Of a DNA stretch of 16,179 nucleotides, positions 1 through 7,380 are shown one piece after another; the first letter of the stretch is position 1; each line of letters begins with the position of its first letter. The stretch comes from GCA-002790615 sp964438025 (GTDB lineage Bacteria; Patescibacteriota; Minisyncoccia; Moranbacterales; UBA2206). The position numbers and the translations under genes are program-made. The notes below the pieces were generated by a model. That model worked only from the letters and a program-made list of their open reading frames with translations. It did not search any database and had not been told where the DNA came from. The stretch is taken from NCBI GenBank assembly GCA_964438025.1, contig CAYTIK010000023.1, positions 1 to 16,179 on the forward strand. The letters run 5' to 3'.

Positions 1-56
1 GAAAGTTCTTTTTCATCCCAATGTTGCACTTGTGGGTAGAATGTAGGAGTGCGGGG

Positions 57-86
57 TTGACAAATTTAGGGGTTATGTGCTAATAT
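57..86 (+). promoter_or_regulatory. Promoter of the sigma4/HARE-HTH gene
   Basis: A perfect -35 box TTGACA (57-62) is followed after 18 bases by TAATAT (81-86), with TG one base upstream of the -10 (78-79), an extended -10. A start near 93 would leave about 23 bases of leader before the ATG at 116, with no Shine-Dalgarno. Confidence 0.7.
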
Positions 87-115
87 TATCTGACCTAAAA
101 AATAACTAAATTTTT

Positions 116-1189
116 ATGTTAGATAACAAAGCAACCAAGCCTAAATTAAAAAAAATTAAAAATAAGCTAAAAGATGAGTTTAGTTTCTCTCTAGCCTTGG
201 AAGGCTTACTGCGGCAGTTGCCTGAACGCTCACAGGCCATTATTAAAAATCGTTTTGGACTTGGCGCGGAAAAACCTCAAACTTTGGAAAAAACCGGCCA
301 GATGTTTGGTATTACCCGGGAAAGAGTACGCCAGATTATTACCGATTCTTTGAAGAAAATTTCTCAAAAAAAAGACCATCCCGACTTTGTTAAGGCGCAG
401 AGCGTTTTATTTTTTACAATCAGTCAAAAGAGTGGTATAATAAAAGAAACAGATATGCTGAATAAATTCAGCCGCGGCCAGGAAATGGAGGCTAATGCCC
501 TCAATTTTTTCAGTTCTTGCTTGCCCAGTAATTTATTCCTGGAAAATGAAGATATGGAAAAATCTTGGGTTTTGGATAAAACCGTGGCAGGAAAAATCGA
601 ACAGATAAAAGTTACAGCGGAAGCCATTTTAACGGAAAAAAAGAAACCGCTCAAAGGAGATGTTTTAATAGTTGCCATTCAGCAAAAAATAAAGGATATT
701 AGTTTAACACAAAAAGAAATCCTGGATTTTTTGCAAGTTCTGAAAAAAATCAAGCCCAATAAATTTGGCAAATGGGGATTGGCTGACTGGCAGGAAATCA
801 ATCCCAAAGGTACGCGCGAGAAAATTTATGCAGTGTTGCAAGAGAAGGCGCAACCGCTGCATTTTTCCCAAATTGCCAAAATAATCGATCGTTTTGGATT
901 AGGCAAAAAACCAGCTCATCGGCAAACTATCCACAATGAATTGATAAAAAATAGCCAGTTCGTTCTGATTGGCCGGGGGATTTACGCGCTGAAAGAGTGG
1001 GGGTATTCGGAAGGTACAGTGCAGGATGTTTTAAAAAGAATTCTGAAAAATAGCCCGGTTCCGCTTCCGAAGGAAGATGTTTTAAGCGAAGTTTTCAAAG
1101 TCCGGCAAGTGAAAAAAGCCACCGTACTCATCAATCTCAATAATGATAATGTCTTTATTAAAGAAAATAATAGTTATCGCTTAAGATAA
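116..1189 (+). CDS. Sigma-70 region 4 / HARE-HTH DNA-binding protein
   Basis: Likely a transcription regulator that contacts DNA or RNA polymerase. Residues about 30-85 match sigma-70 region 4: the motif LPERSQAIIKNRFGL is followed by a helix-turn-helix with the typical GITRERVRQI. Residues about 236-300 look like a HARE-HTH domain (the winged helix of the RNA polymerase delta subunit and of restriction-associated proteins), with a conserved G-x-F/I-x-L core around GRGIYALKEWGY; the last 55 residues may form another winged-helix-like segment. No sigma region 2 is present, so it cannot be a complete sigma factor. The 357-aa length fits a fusion of the two modules. The start at 116 is the first ATG after a consensus promoter. 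It is transcribed alone as far as can be seen; a palindromic element follows six bases after its stop. Domain assignment is from motif recognition; the biological role is inference. Confidence 0.85.
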   Translation: MLDNKATKPKLKKIKNKLKDEFSFSLALEGLLRQLPERSQAIIKNRFGLGAEKPQTLEKTGQMFGITRERVRQIITDSLKKISQKKDHPDFVKAQSVLFFTISQKSGIIKETDMLNKFSRGQEMEANALNFFSSCLPSNLFLENEDMEKSWVLDKTVAGKIEQIKVTAEAILTEKKKPLKGDVLIVAIQQKIKDISLTQKEILDFLQVLKKIKPNKFGKWGLADWQEINPKGTREKIYAVLQEKAQPLHFSQIAKIIDRFGLGKKPAHRQTIHNELIKNSQFVLIGRGIYALKEWGYSEGTVQDVLKRILKNSPVPLPKEDVLSEVFKVRQVKKATVLINLNNDNVFIKENNSYRLR

Positions 1190-1195
1190 GACAAA

Positions 1196-1280
1196 TCCCG
1201 CACTAACTTTGCACCATACATAATCTTGCTCCTCTGTCTATAGTTAAATAGATTCGGCGCAGTGCAAAGTTAGTGCGGGA
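1196..1280. repeat. 85-bp element with 19-bp perfect inverted termini
   Basis: The left arm TCCCGCACTAACTTTGCAC (1196-1214) is the exact reverse complement of 1262-1280, around a 47-base centre with no obvious coding content. There is no U-run after it, so it is not a classical terminator. It lies directly after a stop codon and its right arm contains a GTG in frame with the next gene. It resembles a MITE or REP-like palindromic element. Confidence 0.8.
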
Positions 1281-1329
1281 AAAAATAAACAAGTCCAGCT
1301 TTTTCCAATTAATTTTTGCAACGACAAAA

Positions 1330-2592
1330 ATGGAAATATTTGTAGGTTTTTGGAAGCCATATAGCATCATAGGAAACACTTTACTGCAGTTTTGGTGGGT
1401 AGTTTTCCCTGTGATGTTTTTTTATTTGTTCAAAATTTTATGGCAGGATTTTGTCTGCCTGTATTCCAAATTTTCCTGGCTCAAATCTTTAAAATGGACG
1501 ATGCTGGAAATTATTCCGCCCAAAGACTTGGAAAAAGGTCCCCAACCGATGGAATCTATTTTTCAAGGCATGTCTGGCGTGATAGAAACCGATAATGTCT
1601 TTAAAACTTATCTGCAGGGAAAATTTACCGATCGCTTCAGTTTAGAGCTAGTAGGCTTGGGCGGAGAAGTGCATTACTATATCCGCACGCAAACCAAGTA
1701 TCGTAATTTGGTTGAATCGCAAATTTACGCCCAATATCCGGATGCGGAAATAATTGAAGTGGAAGATTATACGAAAAATTTTCCCAAAGTTGTGCCGAAT
1801 AAAAATTGGATGCTGTGGGGAACTGACCTGGAATTGCTGATGCCCGATCCTTATCCCATTAAAACTTATGATAAATTCGAGGAAAGCGTTACTGGGGAAG
1901 TTATTGATCCGGTTGGAGCTTTTGTGGAACTTTTTGGCACTTTGCCTCCAGGCCAGAATCTTTGGGTACAATGGATCCTCAGTCCGCTAAAAGAGGTTTG
2001 GCGGGAAGATGAAATGAAAGAAGTGCAAAAATTAGCCGGCCGGGTCAAGGGAGAAGAGAAAGGAGTTATTGGGCATTTAACGGATATTTTTACGCATATT
2101 TTTTCCGGAATGTTAGGGCCGGTGGAATTTCCCACAGCGGAAAAAAAAGAAGAGGCGCCCTTGGAATTTCGGCTGACACCGGGAGAAAAAGAACAATTGA
2201 AAGCGCTGGAAGCTAATTTGGGAAAAAATGCTTTTCGGACTAAAGTGCGTTTTATTTATATCGGCAAGCGCAAGGGTTTTGATATGGCCTATCCCAATGC
2301 TTTTTTTGGCGCGGTCAAACAATTTTCCGATTTAAATTCCAACAGTTTAAAACCGGACAATCAGAGTAAGACGTATGCCTATTATGTGGCGGCGAATATG
2401 CGGCAAAATTACCGCCGGAGAAAAATTTATCGTCGCTATCGGAATCGGGATATGGACGGCTATAAAGCGGTTTTTACGACGACCGAGCTAGCGACTATGT
2501 TCCATTTCCCCAATATGAATATCAAAGCGCCTTCGGTGACGCGGGTAGAATCCAAGAGAGGTCCGGCGCCGTTTAATTTGCCGGTAAAATGA
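1330..2592 (+). CDS. Membrane-anchored protein, partner of TraG-like ATPase
   Basis: Unknown protein of 420 aa from the chosen ATG. One strong hydrophobic segment lies near the N-terminus (about residues 13-35, rich in W, F, V and L), followed by a long soluble region predicted to be cytoplasmic or cell-surface. The middle has the motif LGGEVHYYIRTQTKYRNLVESQIYAQYPDAEI; the C-terminus is basic (RQNYRRRKIYRRYRNR). This style is familiar from patescibacterial membrane proteins encoded next to VirD4/TraG-like ATPases (possibly the group called DUF8128, from memory). The gene ends at TGA and the ATPase follows after 177 bases, suggesting a joint role in a type IV secretion or DNA transfer machine. 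The frame is open back to a GTG at 1273, but that codon is inside the right arm of an inverted repeat, so ATG 1330 is preferred. Function is inferred from context only. Confidence 0.75.
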   Translation: MEIFVGFWKPYSIIGNTLLQFWWVVFPVMFFYLFKILWQDFVCLYSKFSWLKSLKWTMLEIIPPKDLEKGPQPMESIFQGMSGVIETDNVFKTYLQGKFTDRFSLELVGLGGEVHYYIRTQTKYRNLVESQIYAQYPDAEIIEVEDYTKNFPKVVPNKNWMLWGTDLELLMPDPYPIKTYDKFEESVTGEVIDPVGAFVELFGTLPPGQNLWVQWILSPLKEVWREDEMKEVQKLAGRVKGEEKGVIGHLTDIFTHIFSGMLGPVEFPTAEKKEEAPLEFRLTPGEKEQLKALEANLGKNAFRTKVRFIYIGKRKGFDMAYPNAFFGAVKQFSDLNSNSLKPDNQSKTYAYYVAANMRQNYRRRKIYRRYRNRDMDGYKAVFTTTELATMFHFPNMNIKAPSVTRVESKRGPAPFNLPVK

Positions 2593-2604
2593 TAAATTAA
2601 ATGC

Positions 2605-2750
2605 CTGAAGAATATAAATTTTCTCAAAATTAACTCGAACCCTGAATTTTCTAGCCAAAAATCTTCCCACACTTGACGGCAACCTTGGAAAATTTTTGGA
2701 GAAAATTCAGGCTCTCAAACAAGAATTTTTCAAAAATTTATATTCTTCAG
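2605..2750. repeat. 146-bp nested palindromic element
   Basis: The outer arms CTGAAGAATATAAATTTT (2605-2622) and its exact reverse complement (2733-2750) enclose further complementary pairs: CCTGAATTTTCT (2641-2652) with 2700-2711, CCAAAAAT (2655-2662) with 2692-2699, and TTCC (2664-2667) with GGAA (2687-2690). Almost the whole element can fold into one long interrupted hairpin with a roughly 19-base apical loop. It occupies most of the gap between the membrane protein and the ATPase gene. No coding sequence is seen in it. Confidence 0.8.
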
Positions 2751-2769
2751 TGTTTTCTAAATATAAAAA

Positions 2770-4632
2770 ATGTCAGATATCAATTTTTTTGCGAAAACTA
2801 ATTTCCGCAATCAAGAGCGGATTTTTGGCATCAAGGCGGATGACCGCCGGCGCCATATGTATGTGGTGGGCAAGACTGGTATGGGTAAATCTAATTTGCT
2901 GGAAAACATGGCCATCCAGGATATCCAAAACGGTAAGGGCGTCTGTGTGATTGATCCGCACGGTGAATTTGCGGACAAAATGCTGCGCGCCGTGCCTTCG
3001 CACCGCGTAAATGACGTGATTTATTTCAATCCAGCGGATGTGGAATATCCAATTGCTTTTAATATTTTGGAAGCAGTCGAAGAAGACAAAAAAAATCTGA
3101 TTGCTTCCGGCATGATGGGTGTTTTTAAAAAGATCTGGCCGGATGTTTGGAGTGCTCGGATGGAATATATTCTCAACAATACTATTTTAGCCCTTTTGGA
3201 TTATCCCGGTTCAACGATGCTGGGCGTGAGTCGGATGATGTCGGACAGCGATTTTCGCAAAAGGGTCTATCCGGCCATCAAAGACCCAGTAGTGAAAGGT
3301 TTTTGGATTAATGAGTTCGATAAATGGGATGATAAATTCCGCAAAGAAGCGGTGGCGGCTATCCAGAACAAAGTCGGCCAATTTTTATCTTCGTCGGTTA
3401 TCCGCCATGTGGTGGGCCAACCTAAATCCAGCATTGACTTGCGGGATATCATGGATAATGAGAAAATTTTGATCGTGAATTTATCCAAAGGCCGGATTGG
3501 TGAAGATTCGATGCGGCTCTTAGGTGGCATGCTGATTACCAAAATGCAGCTGGCGGTGATGGGCCGGGTGGATATTCCCGAGGAGCAGAGAAAAGATTTT
3601 TATTTATACGTGGATGAATTCCAGAATTTTGCCAACGAATCTTTTGCCGGAATTTTATCGGAAGCCCGCAAATACCGCCTGAATTTGATTTTGACGCACC
3701 AATATATCAATCAGTTGATTTTTGATAATAATACCAGCATGCGGGATGCGATTTTTGGCAATGTGGGGACGATTGTAGCTTTCCGAGTAGGAGCGGAAGA
3801 TGCGGAATTTTTGGAAAAAGAATTTGATCCGGTTTTTCTACTCAATGATATCGTTAATTTATCCAAATATAATATTTATCTGAAACTGATGATTGATGGA
3901 ATTGCCGGCGACGCTTTTTCCGCCGTCACCTTGCCGCCTTTTGATTTGAACGAAACTGCGGGCAACGCGGAAAAGGTCATCCGCATTTCTCGGGAAAGAT
4001 ATGGCAAAAGCCGGGCGGAAATAGAAGAAAAGATTGCCCGCTGGAGCGGAGTGATGATTGGCAATAATCTTCCGCCAGTAAGAGAGGTTAAAAATAAGCC
4101 GGCTCCGCAGGTTGTGGTTGTTTCTAAAAATGTTTCTAGCAGCGTTCCTAAAAAAATAGCAGCAGATAAGACGGTTGAAAAACCTACCCACGATGCTTCA
4201 TATAGCGATGCCCGCCCGCAAGACTCGCCTAGCGTGTCGGGCGAGGCAGGCGGGGAAGAAACTGCCAAGATAGCAGAAGAGCGGCCGATGTACGAAGCGG
4301 TTTGCAGCACGTGCGAGCAAAAAATCCAAGTGCCTTTCAAGCCGGATCCTAAACGCCCGACTTTCTGCAAAGAATGCCTGAAAGATTATCAGCGGATGGT
4401 GGCGCGTAGCCGCCAAGATAATCCGCCGATTGTAATCAGACCCGATAATAATTATAAAAAAACCGAGGATAAAGCCGAATCGCGAGAAACCGAACCTGTG
4501 ACTTTTGTGGCCAGTGAAAAACCACTTAGTTTATCACAAGTTTCTTCCATGGCACCGAAAAAATTCAAACCGATCCGTAAAAAACCAATGGTAGATCTGG
4601 CGGAAGTGCGGCGATTGATCAATGATAAGTAA
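2770..4632 (+). CDS. TraG/VirD4-like ATPase with C-terminal zinc finger
   Basis: P-loop ATPase of the type IV secretion coupling-protein/TraG-TraD group. It has Walker A GKTGMGKS at residues 34-41, a conserved VIDPHGEFADKML stretch just after it, a Walker B with DE at 282-283 in YLYVDEFQNF, and a downstream sensor-like LTHQYINQL segment. It lacks the N-terminal membrane helices of classical VirD4, so it is likely recruited to the membrane by the preceding membrane protein. After the ATPase core (to about residue 430) comes a Ser/Pro/Lys-rich linker and a zinc-binding module with cysteines 512, 515, 533 and 536 (CxxC-x17-CxxC). A GC-rich palindrome at 4211-4254 lies in frame in the linker. 620 aa. 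The start has an A-rich leader without Shine-Dalgarno. The substrate (DNA or protein) cannot be told from sequence. Confidence 0.88.
   Translation: MSDINFFAKTNFRNQERIFGIKADDRRRHMYVVGKTGMGKSNLLENMAIQDIQNGKGVCVIDPHGEFADKMLRAVPSHRVNDVIYFNPADVEYPIAFNILEAVEEDKKNLIASGMMGVFKKIWPDVWSARMEYILNNTILALLDYPGSTMLGVSRMMSDSDFRKRVYPAIKDPVVKGFWINEFDKWDDKFRKEAVAAIQNKVGQFLSSSVIRHVVGQPKSSIDLRDIMDNEKILIVNLSKGRIGEDSMRLLGGMLITKMQLAVMGRVDIPEEQRKDFYLYVDEFQNFANESFAGILSEARKYRLNLILTHQYINQLIFDNNTSMRDAIFGNVGTIVAFRVGAEDAEFLEKEFDPVFLLNDIVNLSKYNIYLKLMIDGIAGDAFSAVTLPPFDLNETAGNAEKVIRISRERYGKSRAEIEEKIARWSGVMIGNNLPPVREVKNKPAPQVVVVSKNVSSSVPKKIAADKTVEKPTHDASYSDARPQDSPSVSGEAGGEETAKIAEERPMYEAVCSTCEQKIQVPFKPDPKRPTFCKECLKDYQRMVARSRQDNPPIVIRPDNNYKKTEDKAESRETEPVTFVASEKPLSLSQVSSMAPKKFKPIRKKPMVDLAEVRRLINDK
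4211..4254. repeat. GC-rich palindrome inside the ATPase coding region
   Basis: CCCGCC (4211-4216) pairs with GGCGGG (4249-4254), GC (4218-4219) with GC (4246-4247), and CTCGCC (4224-4229) with GGCGAG (4240-4245), leaving a 10-base loop. It is more GC-rich than the surrounding gene and encodes ARPQDSPSVSGEAGG in the disordered linker of the TraG-like protein. It looks like a palindromic repeat tolerated in frame. Confidence 0.65.
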
Positions 4633-4635
4633 ATA

Positions 4636-4684
4636 ATTATATAACTAACTTAACTAACTAACAGCTAAAAGCTAAAAACTAAAT
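4636..4684. repeat. Low-complexity AACTAAC / AGCTAAAA tract
   Basis: The gap between the ATPase stop and the next gene consists of short imperfect repeats: several TAACTAAC units, then AGCTAAAA twice in tandem and AACTAAA. Twelve bases (AGCTAAAAGCTA, 4663-4674) recur inverted at 11536-11547 between rpmJ and rpsM. Confidence 0.6.
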
Positions 4685-4686
4685 TT

Positions 4687-4962
4687 ATGCCTTATCAAAA
4701 TCCATCCGGCCAAGGCGCGGCCGACAAAAATAGGCAGAGGAGCGAATTGCAAAGGAATATTACGATGCTGGGATCAGACATGGGAAAGGAAAAGATGAAG
4801 GAGAATAATCTGAAAGCGGAAATAAGAGAGCTGGAAAAAGACCAGGAGAGAGCCAAATTAGAACTGCAAAAAAAACAAGAAGAATTGCAAAAAGTGGAAC
4901 AGGATATAAATACACTGAACACGTCTGCTAAGGGTTTGCAGAAGAAATTAAACATGCTTTAA
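4687..4962 (+). CDS. Small coiled-coil protein, unknown
   Basis: A 91-aa protein with no recognised family. After a polar N-terminus (about 30 residues) it is almost entirely a charged helix with heptad spacing (about residues 35-91, KAEIRELEKDQERAKLELQK and following), so a coiled coil is expected. No signal peptide or membrane segment. It starts at the first ATG after an AT-rich repetitive leader without Shine-Dalgarno. It lies between the TraG-like ATPase and a second small charged protein, separated from the latter by a 113-bp inverted-repeat element. It is long, intact and on the same strand as its neighbours, which supports it as a real gene. Function unknown. Confidence 0.65.
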   Translation: MPYQNPSGQGAADKNRQRSELQRNITMLGSDMGKEKMKENNLKAEIRELEKDQERAKLELQKKQEELQKVEQDINTLNTSAKGLQKKLNML

Positions 4963-4973
4963 TTTTTTAATTC

Positions 4974-5086
4974 ACCCCCACACCAATTTCAAGTAAAAAT
5001 ATGTGTAATTTGAAGTCGTAAGGCGAAGCCGCCTATTGGCTCCAATCCGTGTTATATATAACCTTTGCCAAAATTGGTGTGGGGGT
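4974..5086. repeat. 113-bp TIR element, copy 1
   Basis: Terminal inverted repeat ACCCCCACACCAATTT (4974-4989) matches 5071-5086 exactly in reverse complement. The core TAAGGCGAAGCCGC (5019-5032) contains a GGC-GAA-GCC mini-hairpin. The copy at 8885-8998 has the same termini and the same 14-base core in the opposite orientation. This is a non-autonomous interspersed element, MITE-like in structure; no transposase is visible in the window. Confidence 0.85.
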
Positions 5087-5095
5087 AAAAAATAT

Positions 5096-5395
5096 ATGGA
5101 TCTATTGATTAACCTTCCCAGTGAAATTGATGCCATCGTTAAGGAAAGGGAAAAAGAAGAAAAAGAAAGCAGTAAAAAAGAAGAAAATGCTGCGGGAAAT
5201 AAAAAACCGGAAGGGGGCAAAAAAATTTCCAGCGAACTTATGCCTGCCGCCAGAAAATTAGATGGAACATTGAAAGATTTTAAGCACGACTTGGAATGGT
5301 TTAAGGGTAAAATGCGCGAAAGCGGATTAGATTCGGAATTTGATAAGATAAAAAGTGAAATCAGGAGTAAGTTGTCAAGTTTTTTAAGCTATTAA
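5096..5395 (+). CDS. Small charged protein upstream of alaS, unknown
   Basis: 99 aa from ATG 5096 (MDLLINLPSEIDAIVKE...). It begins with a short amphipathic segment, continues with a Lys/Glu-rich stretch (residues about 17-45) and ends in a helical region likely to be a coiled coil. No family recognised. An in-frame ATG at 5036 would add 20 residues, but it lies inside the 113-bp inverted-repeat element, so the later start is preferred; the GGGGG end of that element lies about 10 bases upstream of the chosen ATG. The alaS start codon follows 6 bases after this stop, so the two are almost certainly co-transcribed. Role unknown. Confidence 0.65.
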   Translation: MDLLINLPSEIDAIVKEREKEEKESSKKEENAAGNKKPEGGKKISSELMPAARKLDGTLKDFKHDLEWFKGKMRESGLDSEFDKIKSEIRSKLSSFLSY

Positions 5396-5401
5396 TCGGT
5401 T

Positions 5402-7210
5402 ATGACTGCCGCAGAACTGCGTCAAAAATATCTGGATTTTTTCCAATCTAAAGGGCATACAATTATTCCTTCGGCGTCTTTGATTCCGGAAAATGATCCT
5501 TCGGTGCTATTCACGACGGCCGGGATGCATCCGCTTATTCCGTATTTGACCGGGGAAAAACACCCGGACGGCCAAAGATTGACGGATGTGCAAAAATGTA
5601 TCCGCACCGGAGACATTGAGGAAGTGGGCGATGCGACGCATCATACTTTTTTTGAAATGTTTGGCAATTGGAGTTTAGGCGACTATTTCAAAGAAGAGGC
5701 GATTAAAATGAGCTGGGAATTTTTAACAGATAAGAAATGGTTAAGTTTGGATAAAAAACGTCTAGCGGTTTCGGTTTTTGCGGGTGATAAGGACGCGCCT
5801 TTTGACGCGGAGGCTTTTGAAATTTGGAAAGATTTAGGCATTCCGGAAAAAAGAATCGCCAAATTGACCAAAAAAAATAATTGGTGGGGGATGGAAAAAG
5901 GTCCTTGCGGTCCGGATACAGAAATGTTTTATTGGGTGGGCAACGTGGATAAAATTCCAGAAAGCTTTAATGATGATAATGCGCTGTGGGTGGAAATTTG
6001 GAACGATGTTTTCATGCAATATGATAAAACAGCGGCCGGAAAATACAATCCTCTAATTCAAAAAAATGTCGACACGGGGATAGGGATGGAAAGAACTCTA
6101 GCAGCTTTAAATAATTTGAATGATAATTACCAAACAGAACTTTTTTGGCCAATAATTGAAAAACTGGAAGAAATTTCCGGAAAGAAATATGCAGAGAATA
6201 AGAAATCATTCCGGATTATTGCCGATCATCTGAAAGCAGCCACGATGATTATTGGCGATGAAAAAGGGATTGTACCTTCCAACGTCGGCCAAGGCTATGT
6301 GGTGCGTAAATTAATCCGTCGAGCTATTCGTCACGGGAAAATTTTAAATATTGAAAATAATTTTACCCAAGCATTGGCAGAAATCGTTATTGAAATTTAT
6401 AAAAATGCTTATACGGAAGCGGAAAAAAATAAAACTAGAATTTTAGCAGAATTAGAAAAAGAAGAAAACAAATTTAGGGAAACTTTGAGTAGCGGTTTAA
6501 AAGAATTTGAAGAATATTTTGCTATGAGGCCAACAAAATCCGGAAATTTTAAAATGGCTAACGAAGCTATAGCTGACAGGATCAATAGTATAGCTTTTTA
6601 TCTTTTTCAAACATATGGTTTTCCTCTTGAAATGACAATTGAGGAAGCAAAAAATAGAAATTTGCCAATTGACGAAAAGGTTATGACTGAAATTTTTAAT
6701 AAGGATTTTGTCGAGCATCAAGAAAAATCTCGCACCGCTTCGGTTGGAATGTTTAAAGGGGGATTGGCAGATGCCAGTGAAAAAACAACCAGGTTGCACA
6801 CAGCGGCGCATTTGATGTTAGCGGCACTCCGACAAGTTTTAGGAATGGAAGTAATTCAACGAGGCAGTAACATAACCGAAGAGCGCTTGCGCTTTGATTT
6901 CGCGCATAACGCCAAAATGACGCCGGAACAAATTAAAAAAGTAGAAGATTTAGTTAATGAACAAATCCAGAAAAAATTGCCGGTAGTTTGTGCAGAAATG
7001 ACTTTGGACGAAGCCAAGAAGCAAAACGCTATGGGCATTTTCGAATCCAAATACGGAGACAAAGTGAAAGTCTATAAAATAGGCGAAATATCTAATGAAA
7101 TATGTGGTGGCCCGCATGTCCAAAATACAAGTGAACTGGGAAAATTTAAGATTAAAAAAGAAGAATCATCCAGCGCGGGCGTGCGGAGGATTAAAGCGGT
7201 TTTGGAATAA
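5402..7210 (+). CDS. alaS: Alanyl-tRNA synthetase, short form
   Basis: Charges tRNA-Ala with alanine in the cytosol. The class II catalytic core shows TTAGMHPLIPYL (residues about 38-49), KCIRTGDIEEVGDATHHTFFEM (65-86), a motif 2/3 region with DTGIGMERTLAAL, and the tRNA recognition domain with VRKLIRRAIRHGK. The editing domain carries the zinc/catalytic set H466, H470 (HTAAH), C568 and H572 (CGGPH, usually CGGTH). The protein ends right after the SAD-domain signature SSAGVRRIKAVLE at 602 aa, whereas typical bacterial AlaS is about 870 aa: the DHHA1 and C-Ala domains are missing. The reading frame is clean and a terminator follows, so this is a natural short form, as is common in Patescibacteria, and not a frameshift. 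It follows the small charged gene by 6 bases. Confidence 0.95.
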   Translation: MTAAELRQKYLDFFQSKGHTIIPSASLIPENDPSVLFTTAGMHPLIPYLTGEKHPDGQRLTDVQKCIRTGDIEEVGDATHHTFFEMFGNWSLGDYFKEEAIKMSWEFLTDKKWLSLDKKRLAVSVFAGDKDAPFDAEAFEIWKDLGIPEKRIAKLTKKNNWWGMEKGPCGPDTEMFYWVGNVDKIPESFNDDNALWVEIWNDVFMQYDKTAAGKYNPLIQKNVDTGIGMERTLAALNNLNDNYQTELFWPIIEKLEEISGKKYAENKKSFRIIADHLKAATMIIGDEKGIVPSNVGQGYVVRKLIRRAIRHGKILNIENNFTQALAEIVIEIYKNAYTEAEKNKTRILAELEKEENKFRETLSSGLKEFEEYFAMRPTKSGNFKMANEAIADRINSIAFYLFQTYGFPLEMTIEEAKNRNLPIDEKVMTEIFNKDFVEHQEKSRTASVGMFKGGLADASEKTTRLHTAAHLMLAALRQVLGMEVIQRGSNITEERLRFDFAHNAKMTPEQIKKVEDLVNEQIQKKLPVVCAEMTLDEAKKQNAMGIFESKYGDKVKVYKIGEISNEICGGPHVQNTSELGKFKIKKEESSSAGVRRIKAVLE

Positions 7211-7214
7211 CGAA

Positions 7215-7257
7215 ACATCGTTAAATTATTTTAAATTAAATTTTAACGAAGTTTTTT
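7215..7257 (+). terminator. AT-rich terminator after alaS
   Basis: TCGTTAAA (7218-7225) pairs with TTTAACGA (7242-7249), extended by AC/GT across one mismatch, and runs into six T (7252-7257). It lies within 10 bases of the alaS stop. AT-rich, so efficiency is uncertain. Confidence 0.55.
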
Positions 7258-7275
7258 AAATCATTTCTATTTAAA

Positions 7276-7307
7276 CATCCATTCACCCATTAATGGATGA
7301 GTGGATG
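7276..7307. other. Long hairpin of unknown role
   Basis: CATCCA (7276-7281) pairs with TGGATG (7302-7307), and the helix continues inward through TCA/TGA and CCAT/ATGG with one mismatch and one wobble to a two-base TA loop, nearly a perfect palindrome of 32 bases. There is no U-run, so it may be an mRNA 3'-end stabiliser or a protein-binding palindrome. Confidence 0.55.
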
Positions 7308-7352
7308 AATATTTAAGGATAGTATATATTTGTAAAAATAACAATATAATCC

Positions 7353-7380
7353 TTGCAATTTTTAAAATGTGTGCTAGTTT
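7353..7380 (+). promoter_or_regulatory. Candidate promoter of the structured RNA
   Basis: TTGCAA (7353-7358), 16 bases, TAGTTT (7375-7380) with TG at 7372-7373 (extended -10). The same TGTGCTA string occurs in the promoter at 57-86. A perfect TATAAT at 7345-7350 lies just upstream without a good -35 and is an alternative. Confidence 0.45.

Noticed and set aside
1..56. Possible right end of another inverted-repeat element (AGTGCGGGG, similar to the arm at 1262-1280)
   Set aside because: Only about eight bases agree and the partner arm would be outside the window.
1273..1329. GTG start at 1273 for the membrane protein
   Set aside because: It lies in an inverted-repeat arm; ATG 1330 gives a normal N-terminus before the membrane helix. 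Kept as an open alternative in the findings.
5036..5095. ATG 5036 as start of the second small gene
   Set aside because: It falls inside the mobile-element-like repeat and encodes an unrelated Cys/Trp-containing leader; ATG 5096 is more plausible.
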